In this document: one piece after another, positions 52,904 to 61,425 of the stretch | How positions within the stretch are numbered: the first letter of the stretch is position 1 | How the letters are laid out: the number at the start of each line of letters is the position of its first letter | Source: Flavobacterium xanthum | Lineage (GTDB): Bacteria; Bacteroidota; Bacteroidia; Flavobacteriales; Flavobacteriaceae | Assembly: GCF_900142695.1 (NCBI RefSeq) | Contig: NZ_FRBU01000001.1 | Coordinates: forward strand, 124,001-188,000 | Direction: 5' to 3' | Length of the DNA stretch: 64,000 bases | Program-made: the position numbers and the translations under genes | Notes under the pieces: model-generated | Told to the model about the DNA's origin: nothing | What the model saw: the letters and a program-made list of their open reading frames with translations, nothing else | Databases searched by the model: none

Positions 52904-54046
52904 TTAGTTCAGTTTTTGTGCAAAAGTAAAAGTATAGTTTGGAAGCACTTCAGGATGGAAAATTTTAATATAATCTTTTAAGACTAAGTCCGGTCGGCTT
53001 GGAGCTAATTCATAATAGATGGTTCCTCCTGTACTGCCCAACTTACTTTCAAAAGTATATACATTGTTGTTTTTTAAAGCATCAAACTGACTATAATGTG
53101 GATTACTATTTTTAAATTCAGCATTATTCTTAAAAGAACCTGTTGCGATCCAATAATTTGCCGTTTTTGCCTTATCTAGTATTTTTTCAAAAGATAAACC
53201 AAGACTTCCGGTTCCTTCAACATCTGCCCATAAATAATTAGATTTGGCATCTTTCATAAATTGGGCTACCCAGCTGTTTCCTTTTGCCACATACCATTGA
53301 TCTTGATACATAGATCCGTATAAAACGGTGGCTGTTGGTTTTTGGCTTGCAACTAATGCTAAAGCGTCATTGTAATTTTTAACGATTGTTTCAAAAAGTA
53401 TTTTAGCTTCTTTTTCTTTTCCAAATAAAGCACCGTAAAGCTTTATCCATTCGGCTTTTCCTAGCGGCGTTTGTTCCATCCAATCCGCTTGAATAAGCAC
53501 TTTAAGACCACTTTTTTCTAAATTATCTATCATTGGATTGTTGTTGTCAACTCCATAGGATACTATCAAATCAGGCGCCAAGTCAATGAGTTGTTCCGTG
53601 TTTAATTTTTCGTTTTGTCCTATGTTTTTTACAGCACCAGCATCAATTAGTTTGCGGGTTTTTATAGATGAAACGTAGTCCGTATGAGGAAATCCCACTA
53701 ATAATTTTTCAACCCGTAACATTTCCAAAAAAGGAATATTTGTGGTTGAGGTAACCACAATCGACTGCAAAGGAACTTGAATTGTAGTATATTTTTTTAG
53801 ACTATCAGGAACGCTACCGTTTTTTTCTTTCAACACATAAGTGAAGTTTTTATTGGCTTCAGGCCAAGGATTTGAAACCTTTACAATGGAATAGCCTTCA
53901 TATTTAAAGACAGCCAAACTTTTAGCGTAAAGTATAGTATTTCCAGAAACATCAGAAATCTTATTGGTTGATTGTTCGCTTTTTTTACATCCGATTAGCA
54001 GTAAAAGCAAAACAAGAAAAGAAAATTTAATACACTTCAGATTCAT
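52904..54046 (-). CDS. ABC transporter substrate-binding lipoprotein (BtuF/FepB-like)
   Basis: 380 residues from the ATG at 54046. The lipoprotein signal is LVLLLLLIGC. The periplasmic-binding fold has LLVGFPHTDYVSSIKTRKLI, the typical EQLIDLAPDLIVSYGVD, and LSFEKILDKAKTANYWIATG. It delivers the ligand to the FecCD-type permease downstream. A start 8 codons upstream is possible but lengthens the n-region. Between its stop and the permease lies a GC-rich block with small palindromes (52865-52900). Confidence 0.9.
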   Translation of the reverse strand: MNLKCIKFSFLVLLLLLIGCKKSEQSTNKISDVSGNTILYAKSLAVFKYEGYSIVKVSNPWPEANKNFTYVLKEKNGSVPDSLKKYTTIQVPLQSIVVTSTTNIPFLEMLRVEKLLVGFPHTDYVSSIKTRKLIDAGAVKNIGQNEKLNTEQLIDLAPDLIVSYGVDNNNPMIDNLEKSGLKVLIQADWMEQTPLGKAEWIKLYGALFGKEKEAKILFETIVKNYNDALALVASQKPTATVLYGSMYQDQWYVAKGNSWVAQFMKDAKSNYLWADVEGTGSLGLSFEKILDKAKTANYWIATGSFKNNAEFKNSNPHYSQFDALKNNNVYTFESKLGSTGGTIYYELAPSRPDLVLKDYIKIFHPEVLPNYTFTFAQKLN

Positions 54047-54107
54047 AATTTTTTGCGAATTTAAAGGCAAATATAAATTATAAATTTTTTATAATCAGTG
54101 ACAAATC

Positions 54108-54290
54108 TTATAAATTATCCGGTAGGTTTGGATCCGACCCAAAACATAAAACAAGATTTATACCAATAGTTACATTCATACGGCTATATTTGTATTTAGA
54201 TTCTTGCCTGTTTTGCTTGAAATAAAAACGGATAGAATCTAACGAAAATAATGTAGTTTTCGCTGATTTTGTATGTCGCTTGTTTATCAC
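54108..54290 (-). pseudogene. Possible C-terminal remnant of an outer-membrane protein
   Basis: A 60-codon frame ending YKYSRMNVTIGINLVLCFGS, then DPNLPDNL. The YSRMNVTIGINLVL part resembles the last strand of a beta-barrel. There is no start region, signal peptide or complete domain. It lies between two divergent cobalamin-related genes. It may equally be a chance frame. Confidence 0.25.
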
Positions 54291-54352
54291 ATTCTCCTCT
54301 TTTTTATTGAAAAACTATTTTACATTAACACAAGGATTTAAATACTTTTACG

Positions 54353-55276
54353 ATGATTAAAATTTGCTCTTTCTTACCCGCAGCCACTTCTATGATTTAC
54401 GAAATGGGATTAGAAAATCAATTGGTTGGCGTTACTTTTGAATGCCATGCTGACAAACCGAAAGTGGTACGTTCCTACCTTGAAGGAACCCATCACTCAA
54501 GTAGTGAAATCGACCAGATTGTATCTCAATCTAAATCGCAAGGAAAAAGTTTATACTACATAGACGACTCTTTGCTAGAATCTCTATCTCCCGATATTAT
54601 TTTTACTCAAGATGTATGTGACGTTTGTCAGATAGACACGAGTCATGTGGCTCGTTCCGTTTATCAATTATCCAAAGAGCCAGAATTGATTCCGCTTGTT
54701 CCAAGAAATTTAGACGATATTTATCAAAATGCAATTACTATTGCCAAAGCTTTTAATAAAGAAGAACGCGCCTACGAATTATTAGCAAAACTCAAAAAAA
54801 GAACTGATTTTATTCTGGATACGCTTCGTAAAAATAACGCTCCGCTTAAACGAGTGATGGTTTTGGAATGGCTCGATCCCATATACAATTGTGGACATTG
54901 GATCCCATACCAAATCGCTCAAGCTGGCGGTGTAGACATGCTTGGGAATCCTTCTGGATATTCTATTGTTACCGCATGGGAACGAATATTGTTATATAAT
55001 CCTGAAGTATTGGTGGTTGCACCTTGTGGCTTCGATATAAGTCGATCTAGTCAGGAATTAGAGGCATTGACAAAATTAGAAGGTTGGGATACCCTAAAGG
55101 CAGTTCAGAATAATGCAGTTTTTCTGGCTGATGCCGATTTATTTACGGAACCCAGTACAACTGTTGTAGACGGAATTGAGTTACTTGCCGCATTGTTTCA
55201 TCCCGATTTATTTGAAATCCCAATGAAATTAGAACATAAATACCTTTCTTTTCATACTAATGAGAAAGTAAAATAA
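54353..55276 (+). CDS. Cobalamin-binding protein, BtuF-like without signal peptide
   Basis: 307 residues of the type III periplasmic-binding fold (KICSFLPAATSMIYEMGLEN, then QLVGVTFECH; FTQDVCDVCQ; VLVVAPCGFDISRS). Unlike the lipoprotein receptor at 52904 it begins directly with the fold and has no export signal, so it is probably cytosolic. The family is usually annotated as cobalamin-binding. It heads the + strand run into cobU, cobT and cobS. Its role may be handling of cobalamin or cobinamide inside the cell. The stop overlaps the next start by 1 base. Confidence 0.85.
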   Translation: MIKICSFLPAATSMIYEMGLENQLVGVTFECHADKPKVVRSYLEGTHHSSSEIDQIVSQSKSQGKSLYYIDDSLLESLSPDIIFTQDVCDVCQIDTSHVARSVYQLSKEPELIPLVPRNLDDIYQNAITIAKAFNKEERAYELLAKLKKRTDFILDTLRKNNAPLKRVMVLEWLDPIYNCGHWIPYQIAQAGGVDMLGNPSGYSIVTAWERILLYNPEVLVVAPCGFDISRSSQELEALTKLEGWDTLKAVQNNAVFLADADLFTEPSTTVVDGIELLAALFHPDLFEIPMKLEHKYLSFHTNEKVK

Positions 55277-55671
55277 TGTCTAATTCCCATCGTACTACTA
55301 TTCAAGAAAAAAAATGTTCTGCTTGCGGAACTCCTTTTAATTGCGGAGATACTGCGGACGGAAATAAATGCTGGTGCAACAATTTCCCGCCTATTTTTAA
55401 AACCTCTAAAGTGATAGACTGTCTTTGCTCCTCTTGCTTTACAACGGTTTGCTCAACTAAAATTAAGGAATATGTTGCAACGGTTACTGCTGAAACAGCG
55501 CTAAATAGTATAGCTAAAGATTTACCTAAAACCAAGCAACTCATAGAAGGAATTGACTATTATATCGAGAATGGAAATTATGTTTTCAAGGCTTGGTTTC
55601 ATTTAAAAAGAGGATATTGCTGCACGAATGGATGCCGACATTGTCCTTATAAAACGCAACAATTACAATGA
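55276..55671 (+). CDS. Cysteine-rich CWC domain/DUF5522 fusion protein
   Basis: 131 residues. The N-terminal CWC-type zinc-ribbon-like part is KKCSACGTPFNCG, then NKCWCNNFPP and DCLCSSCF. The C-terminal DUF5522 part is EGIDYYIENGNYVFKAWFHL, then KRGYCCTNGCRHCPY. Thirteen Cys residues suggest metal binding. I know of no function for either part. It overlaps the upstream gene by 1 base and cobU by 4, so it belongs to the cobalamin operon. Confidence 0.85.
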   Translation: MSNSHRTTIQEKKCSACGTPFNCGDTADGNKCWCNNFPPIFKTSKVIDCLCSSCFTTVCSTKIKEYVATVTAETALNSIAKDLPKTKQLIEGIDYYIENGNYVFKAWFHLKRGYCCTNGCRHCPYKTQQLQ

Positions 55672-56177
55672 TACATTTAATTACTGGAGGAGAACGCTCA
55701 GGCAAAAGTAGTTATGCCGAGAATTTAGCAAAAGAATTATCAGATAAACCCATGTATGTGGCGACTGCCAGAAAATGGGATGCTGAATTCCAAAAGAGAA
55801 TTGACCGCCATCAAAGCGATCGAGACGAAAGCTGGATTAACATAGAAAAAGAAAAGCATTTAAGCGAAATTGATTTCATGGCTAAAGTGGCCGTTGTGGA
55901 TTGTGTTACACTCTGGTTGACTAATTTTTTTGTTGATACTAAAAACGACGTTCCTTTATGCTTGGAACAAGCGAAAGCCGAAATTGATGCAATTGCCAAT
56001 CAAGAGAATGCGATAATAATCATTGTTACCAATGAAATTGGAATGGGACTTCATGCTGATACTGCAGTTGGAAGAAAATTTACAGCGCTTCAAGGTTGGA
56101 TGAATCAATACATTGCTCAGAAAGCCGATACCGTCGTATTAATGGTTTCCGGAATTCCAGTGAAAATCAAAAGCTAA
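55668..56177 (+). CDS. cobU: Adenosylcobinamide kinase/adenosylcobinamide-phosphate guanylyltransferase
   Basis: 169 residues. Walker A is ITGGERSGKSSYAE at the very N-terminus, followed by the CobU motif ATARKWDAEFQKRIDRHQSD, then RDESW, and VAVVDCVTLWLTN, with TNEIGMGLHADTAVGRKF. It phosphorylates adenosylcobinamide and transfers GMP to it, the first committed step of nucleotide-loop assembly. It starts within the end of the CWC protein gene and is followed by the bluB-cobT fusion after 3 bases. Confidence 0.94.
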   Translation: MIHLITGGERSGKSSYAENLAKELSDKPMYVATARKWDAEFQKRIDRHQSDRDESWINIEKEKHLSEIDFMAKVAVVDCVTLWLTNFFVDTKNDVPLCLEQAKAEIDAIANQENAIIIIVTNEIGMGLHADTAVGRKFTALQGWMNQYIAQKADTVVLMVSGIPVKIKS

Positions 56178-56180
56178 CGC

Positions 56181-57863
56181 ATGACTAATTTAGATGATAT
56201 TTTAAAATCCCGTCGGGATACACGTCATTTTACCCAGGATGTCGTACCTGATGAAGTTCTTGAAAAAGCACTTCAAGCGGGACATTGGGCGCCTTCTGTT
56301 GGGCTGACTGATGCTACTAAATATTATACTATCAAATCAGCGGTGCTGAAAAAAGCCATCAAGAATTTATTCTTGGACTATGATGAAAAAGCAATTGCCT
56401 TGACAGATAATCAGCAGCAAAAACGAGACTACAAGGCGCTGAAACTAGAAGCAATTGAGGAAGCGCCTCTGGGATTAGTCATTTGTTACGATCGTTCTGT
56501 TATGGATAATTTTACTATTGGTACCGTTGGGAGTTCTGAAGCGATCAAGTTCAGTTCCGTTTGTGCGGCACAAAACATTTGGCTTTCCTTAACAGAGCAA
56601 GGATATTCAATGGGATGGGTTTCTATTTTAAATTATTATCAGTTTAAGCAATTGTTAGGATTGCCTGAAAACATAGAGCCATTGGGTTATTTCTGCGTAG
56701 GCAAACCAGCAACCGATTATGATAAGCAGCCCATGTTGCAGCAACTGAATTGGAAACAAAAACAAGAAAATCCAGTGGTAGAGGAAATTACCGTTTTTCA
56801 TCAAAGTAGGGTTAAAACTACCACTTTTAAGGTTAAAAATGAAGTTGAGAGTGCTCTTTTTGCAAAAGCATTACAACACAAAATCGATCAAAAAACCAAG
56901 CCAACAGGTTCCTTAGGAGTCTTAGAACTACTTGCTAAACAAATTGGTATAGTGTTTCAAAAGTTGGAACCAAAAATAGTGCAACCACATATTGTTGTCT
57001 TTGCTGCAGATCACGGAATTGCAAATCATGGCGTAAGTGCCTATCCACAGGATGTTACTAGGCAGATGGTTACTAACTTTCTCGATGGTGGTGCAGCAAT
57101 AAACGTGTTTTGCAAGCAACATTCCATCCAACTTTTAATTATAGATGCAGGCGTGAATTACGATTTTCCTACGAATACGAATTTGATTTCGGCCAAAATA
57201 GGGAAAGGAACGCAATCTTTTTTATACAGCGCTGCGATGAGCAGAACCGAATTGCAATTGTGTTATAGCAAAGGAAGCAAAATTGTTGCTAGCATCGCAG
57301 AAACAGGCAGTAATTGTATTGGTTTTGGTGAAATGGGAATTGGGAATACCGCAACTGCTTCGGTATTAATGAGTATTATTTTAGCATTGCCTATTGAAGA
57401 TTGCGTAGGTAGAGGCACTGGTATTGATGACGAAAAACTCATTCAAAAAACCAATATTCTCAATAGATGTCTTGATAATTATGGAGGTGCAGCTGATTTA
57501 GATAGTAAGTTGGCCTACTTCGGAGGGTTTGAAATCATGCAAATGGTAGGCGGAATGCTTCAAGCGAAAGAGCAAAGTATGCTTATTCTTGTGGACGGTT
57601 TTATAGGTAGTGTAGCTTTTTTAATTGCCTTCAAAAAGAACCCTTTCATTCTTAAAAATGCTATTTTTTGTCATTCTTCTGCGGAGCAAGGACATCAAAA
57701 AATACTTGATTATCTTGACGTTCGTTCGGTATTACAACTCGATTTACGCTTGGGCGAAGGTACGGGATGCGCAATTGCTTTTCCGATAATTCAGTCTGCT
57801 GTGGCATTCTTGAACGATATGGCAAGTTTTGAAAGTGCCGGAGTAAATACCAAGGAAATCTAA
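56181..57863 (+). CDS. BluB-CobT fusion: DMB synthase and nicotinate-nucleotide-DMB phosphoribosyltransferase
   Basis: 560 residues. Residues 1 to about 205 are BluB (LKSRRDTRHFTQDVVPDEVL, then HWAPSVGLTDA; YSMGWVSILNYYQFKQLLGL), which breaks down FMNH2 with oxygen to form 5,6-dimethylbenzimidazole. Residues about 220-560 are CobT (QKTKPTGSLGVLELLAKQIG, FAADHGIANHGVSAYPQDVT, MGIGNTATASVLM, RLGEGTGCAIAFPI with the catalytic Glu), which activates that base as alpha-ribazole phosphate. The two steps are consecutive, so the fusion may pass the base directly between sites. Both halves look intact. Confidence 0.93.
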   Translation: MTNLDDILKSRRDTRHFTQDVVPDEVLEKALQAGHWAPSVGLTDATKYYTIKSAVLKKAIKNLFLDYDEKAIALTDNQQQKRDYKALKLEAIEEAPLGLVICYDRSVMDNFTIGTVGSSEAIKFSSVCAAQNIWLSLTEQGYSMGWVSILNYYQFKQLLGLPENIEPLGYFCVGKPATDYDKQPMLQQLNWKQKQENPVVEEITVFHQSRVKTTTFKVKNEVESALFAKALQHKIDQKTKPTGSLGVLELLAKQIGIVFQKLEPKIVQPHIVVFAADHGIANHGVSAYPQDVTRQMVTNFLDGGAAINVFCKQHSIQLLIIDAGVNYDFPTNTNLISAKIGKGTQSFLYSAAMSRTELQLCYSKGSKIVASIAETGSNCIGFGEMGIGNTATASVLMSIILALPIEDCVGRGTGIDDEKLIQKTNILNRCLDNYGGAADLDSKLAYFGGFEIMQMVGGMLQAKEQSMLILVDGFIGSVAFLIAFKKNPFILKNAIFCHSSAEQGHQKILDYLDVRSVLQLDLRLGEGTGCAIAFPIIQSAVAFLNDMASFESAGVNTKEI

Positions 57864-57914
57864 TTTTAGCGCAACGAATACGATTCAATTGGCTTTGGCC
57901 AAAAAATTATAAAA

Positions 57915-58700
57915 ATGAAAAAAGAACTTCATATTTTTTTTACTGCTTTGATGTTTTACACTAGGATTCCCTGTTCTGCAACCATTGATCATAATCCGGA
58001 TTATCTGAATAAAGCCTCTCGTTATTTCCCCTTAATCGGATGGATTGTAGGCGGAATTGCTTTTGTAGTTTTCTATCTTTTTAATTTTCTAGTAGCCCCT
58101 GAGATTGCAATAATCCTTTCAATGATTGCTTCAGTTTTACTAACAGGTGCTTTTCACGAAGATGGTTTTGCGGATGTTTGTGATGGTTTTGGTGGCGGTT
58201 GGACCAAAGAAAAAATCCTAATCATCATGAAAGATAGTGCTATCGGTGCGTATGGCGCAATTGGTTTAATATTGTTATTGTTACTCAAATTTCAGGGGCT
58301 AACACAGCTAATTGACATAGCTACTAATTCCTATTTATTCCTTTTTTTGCTATTTGTTACTGGCCATTCCCTTAGTAGGTTAGCTGCAATTTCGATAGTT
58401 TTCACGCATGAATATTCTCGGGAGGATGCTTCCAGTAAAAGCAAACCCATTGCGCAAAGTTACTCTTGGCGAGAAGTGGTGGGCGCCTTCTTTTTTGGAT
58501 TACTTCCGCTACTTGTTTTGTCTTGTTTTGAATGGCAATTGCTCTTAGTCATATTGCCAGTTTGTACAGCTCGATTTTTTTTAGCACGCTACTTCCAGAA
58601 ATGGATTGACGGCTATACCGGCGATTGTTTAGGTGCTACCCAACAAGTTTGTGAAGTCGTTTTTTATATCTCAAGTATTGCAATATGGAAGTTTATTTAG
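57915..58700 (+). CDS. cobS: Adenosylcobinamide-GDP ribazoletransferase (cobalamin synthase)
   Basis: A 261-residue integral membrane enzyme joining adenosylcobinamide-GDP and alpha-ribazole (phosphate) to give adenosylcobalamin (phosphate). The family motifs are FYTRIPC-like MFYTRIPCS near the start, GAFHEDGFADVCDGFGGGWT, then MKDSAIGAYGAIGL. About six hydrophobic helices follow. The end overlaps cobC by 16 bases. Confidence 0.94.
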   Translation: MKKELHIFFTALMFYTRIPCSATIDHNPDYLNKASRYFPLIGWIVGGIAFVVFYLFNFLVAPEIAIILSMIASVLLTGAFHEDGFADVCDGFGGGWTKEKILIIMKDSAIGAYGAIGLILLLLLKFQGLTQLIDIATNSYLFLFLLFVTGHSLSRLAAISIVFTHEYSREDASSKSKPIAQSYSWREVVGAFFFGLLPLLVLSCFEWQLLLVILPVCTARFFLARYFQKWIDGYTGDCLGATQQVCEVVFYISSIAIWKFI

Positions 58701-59221
58701 TTCGTCACACAGAAACAGTTTGTGAAAAAGGAATTTGTTATGGGCAATCGGATGTGGAAATATTAGAGCCTTATGACACTGTTTTCCAGTCTGTTTTGAA
58801 TCAATTGCCAAAAGATGCCAAGTTGTATTCGAGTCCTTTACGCCGTTGCGTTGCTTTGGCTAGGTATATCAAAGATAATTTAGAAATTGATACTATGCAT
58901 CAAGATTCCCGTCTGCTGGAAATGAATTTTGGAGATTGGGAAATGAAAAATTGGGATGTAATTGAACCTGAGGACCTAAATCCTTGGATGTCTGATTTTG
59001 TAAATGTTCGCGTTCCAAATGGCGAATCATTTACAGACTTACACTTGCGCGTAAGTGATTTTATGCAAAATGAACTTCAAACCATTCACTCCAAACCGAT
59101 AATCATTGTCGCACATGCTGGAGTAATTCGCAGCTTTTTATGTAAAATCTCGGATTTACCTTTAAAGGATGCTTTCCAGAATAAAGTAGATTTTGGAGCT
59201 GTAATTAAAATTGAATTATAA
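58685..59221 (+). CDS. cobC: Alpha-ribazole phosphatase (histidine phosphatase family)
   Basis: A 178-residue phosphoglycerate-mutase-like phosphatase. The catalytic loop VRHTETVCEKGICYGQSDVE (RHxE) is at the N-terminus, with LYSSPLRRCVALARYI, then LLEMNFGDWEMKNWD, and the second His in IIVAHAGVIRSFL. It removes the phosphate from alpha-ribazole phosphate or cobalamin phosphate. The family assignment is firm; the exact substrate follows from its cob operon position. It is the last gene before the riboswitch. Confidence 0.9.
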   Translation: MEVYLVRHTETVCEKGICYGQSDVEILEPYDTVFQSVLNQLPKDAKLYSSPLRRCVALARYIKDNLEIDTMHQDSRLLEMNFGDWEMKNWDVIEPEDLNPWMSDFVNVRVPNGESFTDLHLRVSDFMQNELQTIHSKPIIIVAHAGVIRSFLCKISDLPLKDAFQNKVDFGAVIKIEL

Positions 59222-59259
59222 AATTCGCAATTGTTTAGTTTATTAACTTAATATAATTC

Positions 59260-59267
59260 TATCTTTG
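59260..59267 (+). promoter_or_regulatory. -7 box TATCTTTG for the riboswitch-btuB transcript
   Basis: A consensus TAnnTTTG box a few bases upstream of the riboswitch, so the leader starts near 59275. Confidence 0.6.
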
Positions 59268-59274
59268 CCGCCGT

Positions 59275-59525
59275 ATTGAGGTTGTGGTTTAATTTTTTTT
59301 AAATCGCATTAAAAGGGAATCAGGTGATAGATTTCAAGTTTTAGCTTTCAGATTTCAGGGTTTAAATCCTAAATCAACAATCCTAAATCTTAAATCAAAA
59401 ATCCTGAGCTGTACCCGCAACTGTAAGCTATCAAGCTTGTTGTTATCTACAAAACCATTGTTCGTCGCGGCGAATGAGAAGGTAAACAACAAGACGCAAG
59501 CCAGGAGACCTGCCTTTTTTTATTA
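59275..59525 (+). ncRNA. Cobalamin riboswitch
   Basis: The conserved parts are in order: AAAAGGGAATCAGGTG, then CTGAGCTGTACCCGCAACTG with TAAG, a variable arm, and the B12 box GCCAGGAGACCTGCC (59500-59514). It is placed directly before a TonB-dependent receptor gene, the classic target. After AGGTG an unusually long AT-rich insert (about 59335-59403) with repeats of AATCCTAAATC replaces a normally short arm. A T tract follows the B12 box. Binding of adenosylcobalamin is expected to lower expression of btuB and the BtuG-like gene. Confidence 0.92.
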
Positions 59526-59564
59526 ACGAATATCGAACTTTCGGGAAAAAAGGTTCAGGACATT

Positions 59565-61421
59565 ATGACTTATTTTAAACATTTTTTTTGTTTTTGCCTA
59601 TTCGCAAGCCAATTCCTGTTGGCTCAAAAAAAGGATACTATTACTCGTTTGAACGAAGTAATCGTACCTGATGCTAAGTTGCGCAAATTTTCCAGTTCAC
59701 AAACAATTGATCTTTTGAGCGACTCTATTTTGTCAAAAAATAGTGCTTTGCTGACCAATGTTCTTAACTACAATACAGTTATTTATTTCAAAGAATATGG
59801 AAGGGGAATGCTGTCTACGGTTGCTTTTCGGGGAACGACTGCGTCGCAAACAGCCGTGATTTGGAATGGCATTAACATTAATTCTCAAATGAATGGAAGT
59901 ACCGATTTTAATACGCTTTCTGGAATGGATTACAGCAATATTTCGGTAAAAGGCGGTGGTGGAAGTGTTATTTACGGTAGTGGCGCCATAGGAGGAACCG
60001 TGCACTTGAACAATGATTTGAAATTTGATACTTCTTTTTCAAATGAATTGCGACTGGATTATGGTAGTTTTAATACCCAGGGTATTAGTTATAAAAGTCA
60101 TTTTTCTGATAAAAAATGGTCAGCTCAAATTGGCTTTTCACGAAACTATTCAGATAATGATTATGATTATCCGGGTGCTTTTGATTGGAAAGGCAAGCAA
60201 CGGTTTAACGAAAATGGAGAATATCAAGTCGTAACACTTAATGCCAACGTGGGATTTAAAATCGATGACCGCCAATTATTGAAGTTGTACAGCCAATCAT
60301 CTAACACCGATAGAAATATTTCTCTGCTCTCTCCATCAGAGTCCAGAACAAAGTACAAGAATGATTTTAGCCGTACCCTTTTAGAGTACAATAATGTACT
60401 TGGAGTGTGGGTAGCCAATTTTAAAACGGCATTTATTACTGAAAATTACCAATATTTCCCAGATAATGCAGTGAATCAATTTAGTTACGGCGGCACAAAA
60501 ATGCTGATGTCCAAAGCAGATGTGAGTTTTCAAGCCAACAAAGCTCTTTTGTTTAATACAATTTTGGAATATAACAAGACAACGGGTGAAGGCAGTGGTT
60601 TTGGCTATCATGAGCGGGAAATTACTGGCTTAGCACTTTTAATTAAGCAAGAGGTATCGTCAAAATGGCAAAATGAATTAGGGATTCGCAAAGAGTTTAC
60701 TACTAACTACAAATCGCCATTACTTTTTTCGTTAGGAAGTGCGCTACAACTTACAAAAGGATATGAATTGAAAATCAATGCCTCTCACAACTTTAGAATT
60801 CCCACCTACAATGATTTGTATTGGGAAGAAGGCGGAAATCCAGATTTAAAACCAGAAAGTTCTTATCAGGCAGAAATAGCTAATGTTTTCAAGTATAAAA
60901 ATGTCACACTAACCCAAACTGCTTATTTCAACAAAATTAAAGATTTATTGCGTTGGGTGCCTGGAAATAGTGGTATTTGGTCTCCTCAAAATACGGATAG
61001 AGTAGCGGCGTACGGATCGGAAACCTTGCTTTCTTGGAAAAAGGAAATGGGAAAAAGTATTGTCGAAGTTAACGGTACGTATGCGTACACGATTTCAAAA
61101 AACGAGGCAACCGGAAAGCAATTGTTTTTTGTGCCTTTACACAAAATAACCAGTGCCGTGGCTCTTTCCTATAAAAAATGGAGTGCTAATTACCAAATGC
61201 TTTTTAATGGTTTTGTCTACACGCAGTTAGATAATGATCCTACCGCTGTTGTTCCTTCTTACTTAGTTGGTCATTTAGGTATTGATTATGATGTTCCCTT
61301 TTTTGCTCATTCTAAAATTGGCGTTCAAGTGCTTAATCTTTGGAATGAAAAATATGAAAGTCTGGAAAATAGAATTATGCCTGGACGAAATTACAACCTG
61401 TATCTAATTTTTAAATTTTAA
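59565..61421 (+). CDS. TonB-dependent receptor, cobalamin uptake (BtuB-like)
   Basis: A 618-residue outer-membrane beta-barrel with signal peptide (FFCFCLFASQFLLAQ). The plug domain has LNEVIVPDAKLRKFSSSQTI, then YGRGMLSTVAFRGTTASQTA and VIWNGININ; the first strands follow GGGGSVIYGSGAIGGTVHLN. The protein ends with aromatic NYNLYLIFKF. The size is that of BtuB, smaller than SusC-type receptors, with no N-terminal carboxypeptidase-like domain. The upstream cobalamin riboswitch makes vitamin B12 or other corrinoids the expected substrate. Confidence 0.92.
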   Translation: MTYFKHFFCFCLFASQFLLAQKKDTITRLNEVIVPDAKLRKFSSSQTIDLLSDSILSKNSALLTNVLNYNTVIYFKEYGRGMLSTVAFRGTTASQTAVIWNGININSQMNGSTDFNTLSGMDYSNISVKGGGGSVIYGSGAIGGTVHLNNDLKFDTSFSNELRLDYGSFNTQGISYKSHFSDKKWSAQIGFSRNYSDNDYDYPGAFDWKGKQRFNENGEYQVVTLNANVGFKIDDRQLLKLYSQSSNTDRNISLLSPSESRTKYKNDFSRTLLEYNNVLGVWVANFKTAFITENYQYFPDNAVNQFSYGGTKMLMSKADVSFQANKALLFNTILEYNKTTGEGSGFGYHEREITGLALLIKQEVSSKWQNELGIRKEFTTNYKSPLLFSLGSALQLTKGYELKINASHNFRIPTYNDLYWEEGGNPDLKPESSYQAEIANVFKYKNVTLTQTAYFNKIKDLLRWVPGNSGIWSPQNTDRVAAYGSETLLSWKKEMGKSIVEVNGTYAYTISKNEATGKQLFFVPLHKITSAVALSYKKWSANYQMLFNGFVYTQLDNDPTAVVPSYLVGHLGIDYDVPFFAHSKIGVQVLNLWNEKYESLENRIMPGRNYNLYLIFKF

Positions 61422-61425
61422 TATA

